Source: Comamonadaceae bacterium
GTDB lineage: Bacteria; Pseudomonadota; Gammaproteobacteria; Burkholderiales; Burkholderiaceae_C
Reading direction: 5' to 3'
Assembly (NCBI GenBank): GCA_947454955.1
Contig: CANGLW010000018.1
Coordinates: 1-53,904 of the forward strand
DNA: 53,904 nucleotides
This document shows, in pieces, positions 1 through 13,047 of the stretch; the first letter of the stretch is position 1, and each line of letters starts with the position of its first letter. Made by a program: the position numbers and the translations under genes. The notes beneath the pieces are model-generated. The model did no database searches. It worked only from the letters and a program-made list of their open reading frames with translations, and was not told the origin of the DNA.

Positions 1-252
1 CTGTCCAAAGACGAAGGTGGCCGTCACACGCCTTTCTTCAACAACTACCGTCCCCAGTTCTACTTCCGTACCACGGACGTGACCGGTGCGATCGAGTTGC
101 CTGAAGGCAAAGAAATGGTGATGCCTGGCGACAACGTGGCCATCACTGTGAAGCTGATTGCCCCCATCGCCATGGAAGAAGGCCTGCGTTTCGCGATTCG
201 CGAAGGCGGCAAGACCGTGGGCGCTGGTGTGGTTGCCAAGATCCTGGCCTAA
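1..252 (+). CDS. tuf: Elongation factor Tu, C-terminal part
   Basis: Only the last 83 codons are in the window; the gene is cut by the left edge. The reading frame gives the typical EF-Tu domain 3 ending: GGRHTPFF, then [12 protein letters not shown], the PGDN turn, and a final [16 protein letters not shown], stopping at TAA 250-252. EF-Tu delivers aminoacyl-tRNA to the ribosomal A site as a GTP complex; this part is the last beta-barrel, which contacts tRNA and EF-Ts. The neighbours (tRNA-Trp, secE, nusG) are those expected for the tuf copy at the rpoBC locus. Whether a second tuf copy exists elsewhere cannot be seen. Confidence 0.97.
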   Translation: MSKDEGGRHTPFFNNYRPQFYFRTTDVTGAIELPEGKEMVMPGDNVAITVKLIAPIAMEEGLRFAIREGGKTVGAGVVAKILA

Positions 253-261
253 GGAATTCGT

Positions 262-337
262 AGGGGTATAGCTCAATTGGCAGAGCGTCGGTCTCCAAAA
301 CCGAAGGTTGTAGGTTCGATTCCTACTGCCCCTGCCA
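262..337 (+). tRNA. trnW: tRNA-Trp (anticodon CCA)
   Basis: A full cloverleaf of 76 nt with encoded CCA. The 7-bp acceptor pairs 262-268 with 327-333 (one G-T wobble), the D arm starts GCTC, the anticodon loop reads CTCCAAA, and the T loop is TTCGATT. It begins ten bases after the tuf stop, so it is probably co-transcribed with tuf and released by processing. The tuf–trnW–secE–nusG order is common in proteobacteria. Confidence 0.97.
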
Positions 338-362
338 CCTGAGAGGCAGGACGAGAAAACGT

Positions 363-393
363 AAAAAAAGCCCGCCAGATGTCTGGCGGGCTT
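363..393. terminator. Strong hairpin with upstream A-tract, before secE
   Basis: Twelve perfect base pairs join 368-379 with 382-393, with only TG between them. Seven A residues (363-369) lie on the 5' side, but there is no T run on the 3' side. Read on the minus strand it would be a textbook intrinsic terminator; on the plus strand it lacks the U tract. It sits between tRNA-Trp and secE. It may act as an RNA processing or stability hairpin for the tuf–trnW transcript, or as a block to antisense transcription. Confidence 0.45.
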
Positions 394-432
394 CGGCGCC
401 TTAAGCGTGCTGAAAGATTGAACAGGATATTC

Positions 433-816
433 ATGTCGACAACACAGGTTCAGACCGTGCAAACGGGTGCTGACAAAGCCAAGATCGCTGTTGCCGCCCT
501 GCTGGTGGTGGGGGCGCTGGTCGCCTTCTATCTGCTGAGCAAGCAAGGTGCGTTGGTGCAGTGGGCTGCTTTGTTGGTGGGCCTGGCTGCGGCCGTGGTG
601 GTGTTTTTGACCTCCGAGAGTGGTCGCTCTTTGGTGGCCTTTGGTCGTGACGCTTGGCGCGAAGTGCGCAAGGTGGTCTGGCCCGAGCGCAAAGAAGCGA
701 TGCAAATGACCGCCTATGTGTTTGGCTTTGTGGTCATCATGGCGCTCTTTCTCTGGCTGACCGACAAGACCCTCGAGTGGGTGTTCTACGATTTGATTTT
801 GGGCTGGAAAAAATAA
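433..816 (+). CDS. secE: Preprotein translocase subunit SecE
   Basis: 127 residues. SecE clamps SecY in the inner-membrane SecYEG channel. Three hydrophobic stretches are visible (about residues 18-36, 40-60 and 93-120). The conserved amphipathic segment with [14 protein letters not shown] precedes the last one, which is the diagnostic SecE signature. The ATG at 433 was chosen over an upstream in-frame start at 379 because the upstream part would lie inside the hairpin region and does not look like SecE. The stop overlaps the nusG start by one base (816), so the two are translationally coupled. Confidence 0.93.
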   Translation: MSTTQVQTVQTGADKAKIAVAALLVVGALVAFYLLSKQGALVQWAALLVGLAAAVVVFLTSESGRSLVAFGRDAWREVRKVVWPERKEAMQMTAYVFGFVVIMALFLWLTDKTLEWVFYDLILGWKK

Positions 817-1406
817 TGAATGATGTGGTCACAACCCTGACGTCTGCCATGCCGCCCGCAACATCCACCAACCCGGATCTGCGTTGGTACGTGGTGCATG
901 CCTATTCGGGCATGGAGAAGGCTGTCGAGCGCAACATCGTTGAGCGCATCAACCGCGCGGGCATGCAAGACAAGTTCGGCCGCATCCTGGTGCCGGTTGA
1001 AGAAGTGGTCGAGATCAAAAACGGCCAGAAGAAAACCACCGAACGCAAGTTCTTCCCCGGCTACGTGCTGGTGGAAATGGTGATGGACGACGACACCTGG
1101 CACCTGGTCAAGCACACCAGCAAGGTGACCGGTTTTGTAGGTGGCGCGAAGAACCGTCCCGCCCCGATCTCGGAAGCCGAGGTCATGAAGATCGTCAACC
1201 AAATGCAAGAAGGCTCGGACAAGCCGCGTCACAAAGTTGAATTTGTGGTGGGTGAGTATGTTCGCGTCAAAGAAGGTCCTTTCACCGACTTCAATGGTTC
1301 GGTGGAAGAAGTCAACTACGAAAAGAGCAAAGTGCGTGTGGCTGTGACGATTTTCGGTCGCTCCACACCAGTTGAGCTTGAGTTTTCTCAGATCGAGAAA
1401 ACCTGA
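816..1406 (+). CDS. nusG: Transcription termination/antitermination factor NusG
   Basis: 196 residues, the usual NusG length. The N-terminal NGN domain starts at [15 protein letters not shown] and contains the FPGYVLVEM strand; the C-terminal KOW domain contains [12 protein letters not shown] and FNGSVEEVN. NusG bridges RNA polymerase with Rho or the ribosome. The ATG at 816 overlaps the secE stop. An in-frame start further upstream would run through secE in another frame and is not supported. This housekeeping NusG is the paralogue against which any RfaH-like factor acting on the ops-like site near 18326 should be compared. Confidence 0.96.
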   Translation: MNDVVTTLTSAMPPATSTNPDLRWYVVHAYSGMEKAVERNIVERINRAGMQDKFGRILVPVEEVVEIKNGQKKTTERKFFPGYVLVEMVMDDDTWHLVKHTSKVTGFVGGAKNRPAPISEAEVMKIVNQMQEGSDKPRHKVEFVVGEYVRVKEGPFTDFNGSVEEVNYEKSKVRVAVTIFGRSTPVELEFSQIEKT

Positions 1407-1432
1407 TTTCGAGAACACTGGGTTTTATTGGG

Positions 1433-1464
1433 CGGTGCTTCCCGACTCGGCACCGTCTGTTTTG
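1433..1464 (+). terminator. Weak terminator-like hairpin between nusG and rplK
   Basis: Six base pairs (1433-1438 with 1450-1455) enclose an 11-base loop and are followed by TCTGTTTTG. The U tract is short and interrupted, so this is more likely a partial attenuator between the secE-nusG and rplKA units than a full stop. The rest of the 126-bp gap holds the ribosome binding site of rplK (AAGGAG near 1520). Confidence 0.4.
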
Positions 1465-1532
1465 AAGAGTCGTTAACCCCGGGGAGTTGTTGGTTGAGAA
1501 ACCGCAACGTTTGAACCCGCAAGGAGAAAATC

Positions 1533-1964
1533 ATGGCGAAAAAAATCGTCGGTTTTGTCAAGCTGCAAGTGCCGGCCGGTAAGGCCAATCCATCGCCACC
1601 GATCGGCCCCGCATTGGGTCAACGTGGTTTGAACATCATGGAATTCTGTAAGGCGTTCAACGCCCAGACCCAAGGTGTGGAACCCGGTCTGCCCCTGCCC
1701 GTGGTGATCACCGCTTTCGCGGACAAGAGCTTCACCTTCATCATCAAGACGCCCCCGGCGACCACCTTGATCAAGAAGGCCATCAAGCTCGACAAGGGTT
1801 CTTCCAAGCCCCACGCCGAGAAGGTTGGCAAGATCACCCGCGCTCAGCTCGAAGAGATCGCCAAGACCAAGATGAAAGACATGACCGCTGCCGATCTGGA
1901 CGCTGCGGTTCGTACCATTGCCGGTTCTGCCCGTTCCATGGGCGTGAATGTGGAGGGCGTGTAA
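1533..1964 (+). CDS. rplK: 50S ribosomal protein L11
   Basis: 143 residues. L11 binds the GTPase-associated centre of 23S rRNA with L10-L12. The N-terminal domain shows [21 protein letters not shown] and the lysine-rich VKLQ start; the C-terminal RNA-binding domain shows [12 protein letters not shown] and a terminal SARSMGV. A clear ribosome binding site (AAGGAG) lies nine bases before the ATG. The stop is directly followed by the rplA ATG. Confidence 0.97.
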   Translation: MAKKIVGFVKLQVPAGKANPSPPIGPALGQRGLNIMEFCKAFNAQTQGVEPGLPLPVVITAFADKSFTFIIKTPPATTLIKKAIKLDKGSSKPHAEKVGKITRAQLEEIAKTKMKDMTAADLDAAVRTIAGSARSMGVNVEGV

Positions 1965-2660
1965 ATGTCCAAGCTCACCAAAAAACAAAAAGCTTTGCAA
2001 GGCAAAGTTGAAAGCACCAAGCTGTACGCTTTGGGCGAAGCCTTGAGCATTGTCAAAGAGTGCGCCACAGCCAAGTTCGATGAGTCCATCGACGTGGCGG
2101 TGCAACTCGGCATCGATGCCAAGAAATCTGACCAAGTGGTCCGTGGCGCCGTCGTGCTGCCCAACGGCACTGGCAAGACCAAGCGCGTGGCGGTTTTCGC
2201 CCAAGGCGCCAAGGCTGAAGAAGCCAAGGCCGCTGGCGCTGACGTGGTCGGTATGGACGACCTGGCTGCCCAAGTCAAAGCCGGCGACATGCCCTTTGAC
2301 GTGGTGATCGCTGCCCCCGACGCGATGCGTGTGGTGGGTACGTTGGGCCAAATCCTCGGTCCACGTGGTTTGATGCCTAACCCCAAGGTCGGCACCGTGA
2401 CGGCTGATGTCGCCACCGCTGTGAAAAACGCCAAGGCCGGTCAGGTGCAGTTCCGTGTGGACAAAGCCGGTATCGTGCACAGCACCATCGGTCGTCGCTC
2501 GTTCGACACCGACAAGCTCCAGGGCAACCTGGCCGCTTTGGTGGATGCTTTGAACAAAGCCAAGCCCGCGTCGAGCAAAGGCGTGTATCTGCGTAAAGTC
2601 GCTGTGTCCAGCACCATGGGTGTGGGCGTGCGCGTGGACACACAAACCATCTCGGCGTGA
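1965..2660 (+). CDS. rplA: 50S ribosomal protein L1
   Basis: 231 residues, normal for L1. Family landmarks are [21 protein letters not shown], where the protein meets 23S rRNA helices, then VVLPNGTGK, and [14 protein letters not shown] in the middle domain. L1 forms the ribosomal stalk that moves the E-site tRNA, and in many bacteria it represses its own rplKA message. It starts immediately after the rplK stop (0-bp spacing), indicating coupling. Confidence 0.97.
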   Translation: MSKLTKKQKALQGKVESTKLYALGEALSIVKECATAKFDESIDVAVQLGIDAKKSDQVVRGAVVLPNGTGKTKRVAVFAQGAKAEEAKAAGADVVGMDDLAAQVKAGDMPFDVVIAAPDAMRVVGTLGQILGPRGLMPNPKVGTVTADVATAVKNAKAGQVQFRVDKAGIVHSTIGRRSFDTDKLQGNLAALVDALNKAKPASSKGVYLRKVAVSSTMGVGVRVDTQTISA

Positions 2661-2941
2661 TCGCTGGCGGTGCTTGAAAAGGCACCAAAAATTTAAGCTG
2701 CTTGAAAAAGCGGCTTAAGAAGGTGGGCTGAAGCGGTTGGAAAACGGCTTCAGGTCATCCAAGACCGTTGGTGTGCCAAGGCGAAAGCCAGAAGCACTTA
2801 ATGACGGTCAAGCCCTCGGGCTTGGCTTGGCCAACGCAGATGGCGATCCCGCTGGAGATGGATAACAGTCCGTGAACAGTTGGTCGCTGCAACGTGGTGC
2901 ACTGAGGGGCTTTCCCCAAGGTGCAAATAAAGGAGTAGACC
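2661..2941 (+). promoter_or_regulatory. rplJ leader with three GNRA-type hairpins
   Basis: No reading frame of interest lies in this 281-base gap; it is structured RNA. Three consecutive stem-loops are visible: 2669-2686 (7 bp, loop GAAA), 2693-2718 (11 bp, loop GAAA) and 2728-2753 (11 positions, one G·G mismatch, loop GGAA). Further down, 2908-2922 can fold GGGG against CCCC, just before the rplJ ribosome binding site. In enterobacteria the rplJ leader is bound by the L10-L12 complex, which represses rplJL translation; this position makes an L10-type autoregulatory leader the likely role. The triple hairpin was seen by hand-folding only. Confidence 0.6.
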
Positions 2942-3442
2942 TTGAGTCTGAATCGCAGTGAGAAAGAAGCGGTCATCAGTGATGTGACCGAACTCGCCGC
3001 TCAAGCTCAAACGCTCGTGCTGGCGGAATACCGTGGCATCACGGTCGCTGACATGACCAAACTGCGCTCCAATGCGCGCAGCAATGGTGTGAGTCTGAGT
3101 GTGTTGAAAAACACCTTGGCCCGCCGTGCTGTGGCAGGTAGCTCGTTTGAGATCGTCGCTGACCAGATGACCGGTCCGCTGATCTATGGCTTTTCAACCG
3201 ACGCCGTGGCTGCTGCCAAGGTTGTGGCTGAGTTCGCGAAAACCAACGACAAGTTGGTCATTCGCGGCGGCGCCTACGGTGGCAAAGCTCTGGACGCGAA
3301 CGGCGTGAAGCAGTTGGCAAGCATCCCTTCGAAAGAAGTGCTGTTGGCTCAGCTGTGTGGCTTGTTGATGTCGCCGATGTCTCGCACCGCCGTGGTGCTG
3401 GGCGCTTTGGCGGCCAAAAAAGGCGAAACCGCTGCCGCTTGA
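2942..3442 (+). CDS. rplJ: 50S ribosomal protein L10
   Basis: 166 residues. L10 anchors the L7/L12 dimers to the ribosomal stalk. The start is a TTG at 2942, chosen because AAAGGAG lies just upstream and because the protein then begins [12 protein letters not shown], the conserved L10 N-terminus of this group. [12 protein letters not shown] and [11 protein letters not shown] mark the rRNA-binding domain. The helical C-terminus ends in an Ala/Lys-rich tail. The rare TTG start may help keep L10 made at one copy per four L12, with rplL having ATG 43 bases downstream. Confidence 0.95.
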   Translation: MSLNRSEKEAVISDVTELAAQAQTLVLAEYRGITVADMTKLRSNARSNGVSLSVLKNTLARRAVAGSSFEIVADQMTGPLIYGFSTDAVAAAKVVAEFAKTNDKLVIRGGAYGGKALDANGVKQLASIPSKEVLLAQLCGLLMSPMSRTAVVLGALAAKKGETAAA

Positions 3443-3484
3443 TAGCGCGCAGTGTGACCAACCCATTCATAGAGGATATTTAAC

Positions 3485-3865
3485 ATGGCATTCGATAAAG
3501 ACGCATTTTTGACCGCGCTGGACAGCATGACGGTCATGGAACTCAACGACCTGGTGAAAGCCATCGAAGAGAAATTTGGTGTGAGCGCTGCAGCCATGGC
3601 TGCTCCCGCTGCTGGCGGTGCTGCTGGCGGTGGCGCTGCTGCTGCTGAAGAGAAGACTGACTTCAACGTCATGTTGCTCGAAGCCGGCGCTAACAAAGTG
3701 TCCGTGATTAAAGCTGTGCGCGAAATCACCGGCCTGGGCTTGAAAGAAGCCAAAGACCTGGTGGACGGCGCTCCCAAGGCTGTCAAAGAAGGCATGCCCA
3801 AAGCTGACGCTGAAGCTGCTAAGAAGAAGCTGGAAGAAGCTGGCGCCAAGGTCGAACTCAAGTAA
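3485..3865 (+). CDS. rplL: 50S ribosomal protein L7/L12
   Basis: 126 residues. The N-terminal dimerisation domain ([20 protein letters not shown]) is followed by an Ala/Gly-rich hinge at about residues 37-57 and the C-terminal factor-binding domain, with [21 protein letters not shown]12 recruits translation GTPases. A ribosome binding site (AGAGGATATTTAAC) precedes the ATG. The gene is followed by a 283-base gap before rpoB. Confidence 0.97.
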   Translation: MAFDKDAFLTALDSMTVMELNDLVKAIEEKFGVSAAAMAAPAAGGAAGGGAAAAEEKTDFNVMLLEAGANKVSVIKAVREITGLGLKEAKDLVDGAPKAVKEGMPKADAEAAKKKLEEAGAKVELK

Positions 3866-3879
3866 TCGACCGGCCTCTC

Positions 3880-3924
3880 AAGGCTGGAGTGCTCCCGAAA
3901 CACAAAGTAGGGGCCTCCAGCCTT
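3880..3924 (+). terminator. rplL–rpoB attenuator hairpin
   Basis: Ten perfect base pairs join 3880-3889 with 3915-3924; the loop is 25 bases and only TTT follows. In E. coli the same gap holds a partial terminator and an RNase III site that set the ratio of ribosomal protein to RNA polymerase. The position suggests the same role here. The rest of the gap (3925-4148) shows no gene; it ends with GGAG at 4140-4143, close to the rpoB start. Confidence 0.5.
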
Positions 3925-4148
3925 TGGTGCTTACAGAGCACACCCAAAAACAGCTGATGTCAGAGGTTTTTGAGTGTTTTCTGACCCCGACTGCAGAAGA
4001 CGCCTTGGTTCGGGTTGCGTGCAATGCGCAGCCGTCCGCCAATGGTTGGTAGTGGCCAATCACCAAGCTGGGCCTTGAAACGTGAAACGTTCAAGCCCGA
4101 CAGTCGCCTAGGACCCCCAGGACTCGTTCCTCATTGCCCGGAGATCTC

Positions 4149-7100
4149 ATGGCTTACACCTACACCGAACGCAAGCGAATTCGCAAAAGTTTCGGCAGCC
4201 GCGACAGCGTGCTCGACATTCCCTACCTGCTGCAGATGCAAAAAGACGCCTACACCGCGTTCCTGCAAGCAGACGTAGCCTCCAAAAAACGCACACCCGA
4301 AGGCCTGCAAGCTGCCTTCGAAGCCGCGTTCCCTATCGTCTCGCACAACGGTTTTGTCGAGATGAAGTTTGTGGAATACAACCTGGCCAAGCCTGCCTTC
4401 GATGTGCGTGAGTGCCAGACCCGCGGTTTGACCTTCGCCTCGGCCGTGCGCGCCAAGGTGCAGCTCATCATTTATGACCGTGAGTCCTCCACCTCGCAAA
4501 ACAAGGTGGTCAAGGAAGTCAAAGAGCAAGAGGTGTACATGGGCGAAGTGCCCCTGATGACCACCAAGGGCTCCTTCATCATCAACGGCACTGAGCGCGT
4601 GATCGTGTCTCAGCTGCACCGCTCGCCTGGCGTGTTCTTCGAACACGACAAGGGCAAGACCCACAGCTCGGGCAAGCTGCTGTTCTCGGCACGCATCATC
4701 CCTTACCGTGGTTCCTGGCTCGACTTCGAGTTCGACCCCAAAGACATTTTGTATTTCCGCGTGGACCGTCGCCGCAAGATGCCGGTCACGATTTTGCTCA
4801 AGGCCATCGGCCTGAACCCCGAGTCCATCTTGGCGAACTTCTTCGTCAACGACAACTTCCGTCTGATGGACAGCGGTGCGCAAATGGAATTTGTGGCTGA
4901 GCGTCTGCGTGGCGAAGTCGCCCGTTTCGACATCACCGACAAGAGCGGCAAAGTGGTGGTGGCCAAAGACAAGCGCATCACCGCGCGCCACACCCGTGAG
5001 CTCGAGCAGTCGGGCACCACCCATGTGAGCGTGCCTGAAGACTATTTGCTGGGCCGCGTCGTGGCCCGCAACATTGTGGACGCTGACACCGGCGAGATCA
5101 TCGCTAAGGCCAACGAAGAGTTGACCGATGCTTTGCTGAAAAAACTGCGCACCGCTGGTGTGCAAGAGTTGCAGTGCATCTATACCAACGAACTCGACCA
5201 GGGCGCGTACATCTCGCAAACCCTGCGCACCGACGAGACGGTCGACGAATTCGCTGCCCGCGTGGCCATCTACCGCATGATGCGCCCTGGCGAGCCGCCC
5301 ACCGAAGACGCGGTGCAAGCGCTGTTCCAGCGTTTGTTCTACAACCCCGACACCTACGATTTGTCGCGTGTGGGCCGCATGAAGTTCAACGCCAAGATGG
5401 GTCGCAGCGAAGCCACCGGTCCCATGGTGCTGACCAACGAAGACATCTTGGCGGTGGTCAAGATCTTGGTGGACCTGCGCAATGGCCGCGGCGAAGTCGA
5501 TGACATCGACCACTTGGGCAACCGCCGCGTGCGTTGCGTGGGTGAGTTGGCTGAGAACCAGTACCGCGCTGGCTTGGCCCGTATCGAAAAGGCTGTGAAA
5601 GAGCGTTTGGGCCAGGCCGAGCAAGAGCCGCTCATGCCGCATGACCTGATCAACTCCAAGCCGATTTCTGCTGCACTCAAAGAGTTCTTTGGTGCCTCGC
5701 AGTTGTCGCAGTTCATGGACCAAACCAACCCGCTGGCTGAGATCACGCACAAGCGTCGCGTCTCGGCCCTTGGCCCGGGCGGTTTGACCCGCGAACGTGC
5801 CGGCTTTGAGGTGCGTGACGTGCACGTGACCCACTACGGTCGTGTGTGCCCGATCGAAACCCCTGAAGGTCCGAACATCGGTCTGATCAACTCGCTGGCT
5901 TTGTACGCCCGCTTGAACGAGTACGGTTTCATTGAAACCCCTTACCGTCGCGTGATCGACGGCAAGGTGACCAACCAGATCGACTACCTGTCGGCGATTG
6001 AAGAAGGCAAGTACGTCATCGCTCAGGCCAACGCCACCTTGGACAAAGAAGGCCGCCTGACCGGTGACCTGGTGTCGGCCCGTGAAAAAGGTGAATCCAT
6101 CCTGTGCGGTGCAGATCGCATCCAGTACATGGACGTGTCGCCCGCGCAGATCGTGTCGGTGGCTGCTTCGCTCGTTCCTTTCTTGGAGCACGACGACGCC
6201 AACCGCGCATTGATGGGTGCGAACATGTCGCGCCAGGCTGTGCCTGTGCTGCGTCCCGAGAAGCCTTTGGTGGGCACCGGCATCGAGCGCGTGGCCGCGA
6301 TCGACTCCGGCACCGTGGTGACCGCTAACCGCGGCGGTGTGGTCGACTATGTCGATGCCACCCGCATCGTGGTGCGCGTGAACGACGCTGAGGCGCAAGC
6401 CGGTGAAGTGGGTGTGGACATCTACAACCTCATCAAGTACCAGCGTTCCAACCAGAACACCAATATCCACCAGCGTCCCATCGTCAAGAAGGGCGATGTG
6501 CTGGCCAAGGGTGATGTGATTGCCGACGGCGCGTCGACCGACCTGGGCGAGATCGCCATCGGTCAGAACATGCTGATCGCTTTCATGCCTTGGAACGGTT
6601 ACAACTTCGAAGACTCGATTCTGATCTCTGAGCGCGTGGTGGCCGATGACCGCTACACCTCGATCCACATCGAAGAACTCGTGGTCATGGCGCGTGACAC
6701 CAAGTTGGGCGCTGAAGAAATCACCCGCGACATCCCCAACCTGTCTGAGCAACAGCTCAACCGTTTGGACGACTCGGGCATCATCTACGTGGGCGCTGAA
6801 GTGCAACCCGGCGACGTGCTGGTGGGCAAGGTCACCCCCAAAGGTGAAACAACCCTGACACCTGAAGAGAAACTGCTCCGCGCCATCTTCGGTGAGAAGG
6901 CCAGCGACGTGAAAGACACCTCGCTGCGCGTGGACCAGGGCTCGCAAGGCACCGTGATTGACGTGCAGGTCTTCACCCGTGAAGGCATCCAGCGCGACAA
7001 GCGTGCCCAGCAGATCATCGACGACGAGCTCAAGCGTTTCCGCTTGGACTTGAACGACCAGCTGCGCATTGTGGAAGCTGACGCGTTTGACCGTATCGAA

Positions 7101-8261
7101 AAACTCTTGACCGGCAAGGTTGCCAACGGCGGCCCCAACAAGCTGGCCAAAGGCACCAAGATCGACAAGGCTTACCTGAGCTCGGTGGAGAAGTTCCACT
7201 GGTTCGACATTCGCCCCGCTGACGATGATGTGGCCTCGCAACTCGAGAGCATCAAGAACTCGCTGGAGCAAACCCGCCACAGCTTTGACCTGGCTTTCGA
7301 AGAGAAGCGCAAGAAACTCACCCAAGGCGACGAGTTGCCTGCTGGCGTGCTCAAGATGGTCAAGGTCTACCTGGCGGTGAAGCGTCGCTTGCAGCCTGGT
7401 GACAAGATGGCCGGTCGTCACGGTAACAAAGGTGTGGTCTCCAAGATCGTGCCGGTGGAAGACATGCCTTACATGGCTGACGGCACCCCCGCTGACGTGG
7501 TGCTCAACCCTCTGGGTGTGCCTTCACGTATGAACGTGGGTCAGGTGCTCGAAGTGCACTTGGGCTGGGCTGCCAAAGGCATTGGCCAGCGCATCGGTGA
7601 CATGTTGCAAGCCGAGGCCAAAGTGGCCGAAGTGCGCAGCTACCTCGAGAAGATCTACAACAGCTCGGGCCGCAAGGAAGACTTCAAAGACGTGTCGGAT
7701 GCCCAGGTCATCGAGATGGCCGGCAACCTGACCACCGGTCTGCCTTTTGCAACGCCTGTGTTTGACGGTGCTTCCGAGCAGGAAATCCGCGATATGCTGC
7801 AACTCGCTTACCCCGAGGACGTGGCCAAGGCCAAAGGCCTGACCGCCACCCGTACCCAGGCGCAGTTGTATGACGGCCGCACCGGTGATGCGTTTGAGCG
7901 CACCACCACCGTGGGCTACATGCACTTCTTGAAGTTGCACCACTTGGTCGACGACAAAATGCACGCCCGTTCTACCGGCCCTTACAGCTTGGTCACCCAG
8001 CAGCCTTTGGGCGGCAAGGCCCAGTTCGGTGGTCAGCGTTTCGGCGAGATGGAGGTGTGGGCCCTCGAAGCCTACGGTGCTTCCTACACGCTGCAAGAGA
8101 TGCTCACCGTCAAATCCGACGACGTGCAGGGTCGTACCAAGGTGTACGAGAACATCGTCAAGGGCGAGCATGCCATCGAAGCTGGTATGCCCGAATCGTT
8201 CAATGTGCTGGTCAAGGAAATTCGTTCCTTGGGTCTGGACATCGAGCTTGAGCGCTCCTAA
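4149..8261 (+). CDS. rpoB: DNA-directed RNA polymerase subunit beta
   Basis: 1370 residues. The ATG at 4149 gives [16 protein letters not shown], the conserved beta start; an in-frame start 15 bases upstream lies over the ribosome binding site and is rejected. Visible landmarks are the rifampicin region ([15 protein letters not shown], then [13 protein letters not shown]), [14 protein letters not shown] in the fork, and [13 protein letters not shown] near the active site, with a C-terminus ending [10 protein letters not shown]. The rifampicin-contact Asp, His and Ser positions have the wild-type residues. It is followed after 18 bases by rpoC in the same operon. Confidence 0.98.
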   Translation: MAYTYTERKRIRKSFGSRDSVLDIPYLLQMQKDAYTAFLQADVASKKRTPEGLQAAFEAAFPIVSHNGFVEMKFVEYNLAKPAFDVRECQTRGLTFASAVRAKVQLIIYDRESSTSQNKVVKEVKEQEVYMGEVPLMTTKGSFIINGTERVIVSQLHRSPGVFFEHDKGKTHSSGKLLFSARIIPYRGSWLDFEFDPKDILYFRVDRRRKMPVTILLKAIGLNPESILANFFVNDNFRLMDSGAQMEFVAERLRGEVARFDITDKSGKVVVAKDKRITARHTRELEQSGTTHVSVPEDYLLGRVVARNIVDADTGEIIAKANEELTDALLKKLRTAGVQELQCIYTNELDQGAYISQTLRTDETVDEFAARVAIYRMMRPGEPPTEDAVQALFQRLFYNPDTYDLSRVGRMKFNAKMGRSEATGPMVLTNEDILAVVKILVDLRNGRGEVDDIDHLGNRRVRCVGELAENQYRAGLARIEKAVKERLGQAEQEPLMPHDLINSKPISAALKEFFGASQLSQFMDQTNPLAEITHKRRVSALGPGGLTRERAGFEVRDVHVTHYGRVCPIETPEGPNIGLINSLALYARLNEYGFIETPYRRVIDGKVTNQIDYLSAIEEGKYVIAQANATLDKEGRLTGDLVSAREKGESILCGADRIQYMDVSPAQIVSVAASLVPFLEHDDANRALMGANMSRQAVPVLRPEKPLVGTGIERVAAIDSGTVVTANRGGVVDYVDATRIVVRVNDAEAQAGEVGVDIYNLIKYQRSNQNTNIHQRPIVKKGDVLAKGDVIADGASTDLGEIAIGQNMLIAFMPWNGYNFEDSILISERVVADDRYTSIHIEELVVMARDTKLGAEEITRDIPNLSEQQLNRLDDSGIIYVGAEVQPGDVLVGKVTPKGETTLTPEEKLLRAIFGEKASDVKDTSLRVDQGSQGTVIDVQVFTREGIQRDKRAQQIIDDELKRFRLDLNDQLRIVEADAFDRIEKLLTGKVANGGPNKLAKGTKIDKAYLSSVEKFHWFDIRPADDDVASQLESIKNSLEQTRHSFDLAFEEKRKKLTQGDELPAGVLKMVKVYLAVKRRLQPGDKMAGRHGNKGVVSKIVPVEDMPYMADGTPADVVLNPLGVPSRMNVGQVLEVHLGWAAKGIGQRIGDMLQAEAKVAEVRSYLEKIYNSSGRKEDFKDVSDAQVIEMAGNLTTGLPFATPVFDGASEQEIRDMLQLAYPEDVAKAKGLTATRTQAQLYDGRTGDAFERTTTVGYMHFLKLHHLVDDKMHARSTGPYSLVTQQPLGGKAQFGGQRFGEMEVWALEAYGASYTLQEMLTVKSDDVQGRTKVYENIVKGEHAIEAGMPESFNVLVKEIRSLGLDIELERS

Positions 8262-8279
8262 TCAAAAAGGAATAGCCAC

Positions 8280-12488
<4,209 letters not shown>

Positions 12489-12505
12489 GCCTCGGTGCTG
12501 AACTG

Positions 12506-12550
12506 AAACGCCCCGGTCCGGCTTGAAGAGCTGGCAGGGGCGTTTTTTTT
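12506..12550 (+). terminator. rho-independent terminator of the rpoBC operon
   Basis: A nine-base stem (12506-12514 with 12537-12545) with an imperfect inner part is followed by an eight-T run (12543-12550). This is the end of the secE-to-rpoC transcription block. The T run ends two bases before the start codon of the next gene, so its start is not separated from this terminator. Confidence 0.9.
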
Positions 12551-12552
12551 GC

Positions 12553-13047
12553 ATGAACATGGACGATTCGATCTGGTCTCTTTTGGGCTTGGCCCTGCTG
12601 GTCTTTTGGCTGGTGGGTGCCTACAACCGTTTGGTGCGCTTGCGTGCGGATGTGAACCAAAGCTTTGCCGCTTTGGGCGCGCAGCTCGACCAGTACTCGG
12701 GCCTGGTCTCGAGCTGGGCCATGAGTGGTCAAGACCTTTCCGCCTTGCAAACCTTGCTGGCCACGGTGCACACCCTGGATGGCGCCTTGCACGACTGCCA
12801 AGGGCGCTTGCATCAGGCCGAGTTGTTGCAGGCGCTGGCTGCGGCGGTGAGCGAGTTCGACCTGCATTGGCAGCGTTTGGGCGAGGGCAGTGCGGTGGCG
12901 AATGACAAGCAACGTTTGTCGCAAGACGTGGCCCGTTTGCGTGGCCTGTACAACGACGCTGCCGCGCTTTACAACGCGGCGGTGGGGCAGTTCCCCGCGC
13001 TCTTGCTGGCGCGCGCCCTGAGCTTCAAACCGGTGCATCCGCTTTGA
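12553..13047 (+). CDS. LemA-like membrane-anchored protein
   Basis: 164 residues. One N-terminal membrane segment (about 8-24: LLGLALLVFWLVGAYNRLV) is followed by a helical domain. The pattern YNRLVRLRADVNQSFAALGAQ near the start and LYNDAAALYNAAVGQFP near the end matches the LemA family layout (paired YN motifs, FP before the C-terminus). The function of LemA proteins is not well defined. The ATG abuts the rpoC terminator T run; the only AG-rich stretch (12536-12540) is inside that hairpin. Its TGA overlaps the ATG of rsmB, so the two are co-translated. Confidence 0.65.
   Translation: MNMDDSIWSLLGLALLVFWLVGAYNRLVRLRADVNQSFAALGAQLDQYSGLVSSWAMSGQDLSALQTLLATVHTLDGALHDCQGRLHQAELLQALAAAVSEFDLHWQRLGEGSAVANDKQRLSQDVARLRGLYNDAAALYNAAVGQFPALLLARALSFKPVHPL

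Noticed and set aside
4131..7421. A minus-strand open frame of about 1,100 codons opposite rpoB, and similar long antisense frames opposite rpoC, rplA and ntrY
   Set aside because: The plus-strand genes are unmistakable; the antisense products are His- and Leu-rich low-complexity strings with no domain, as expected from strong codon bias in GC-rich genes.
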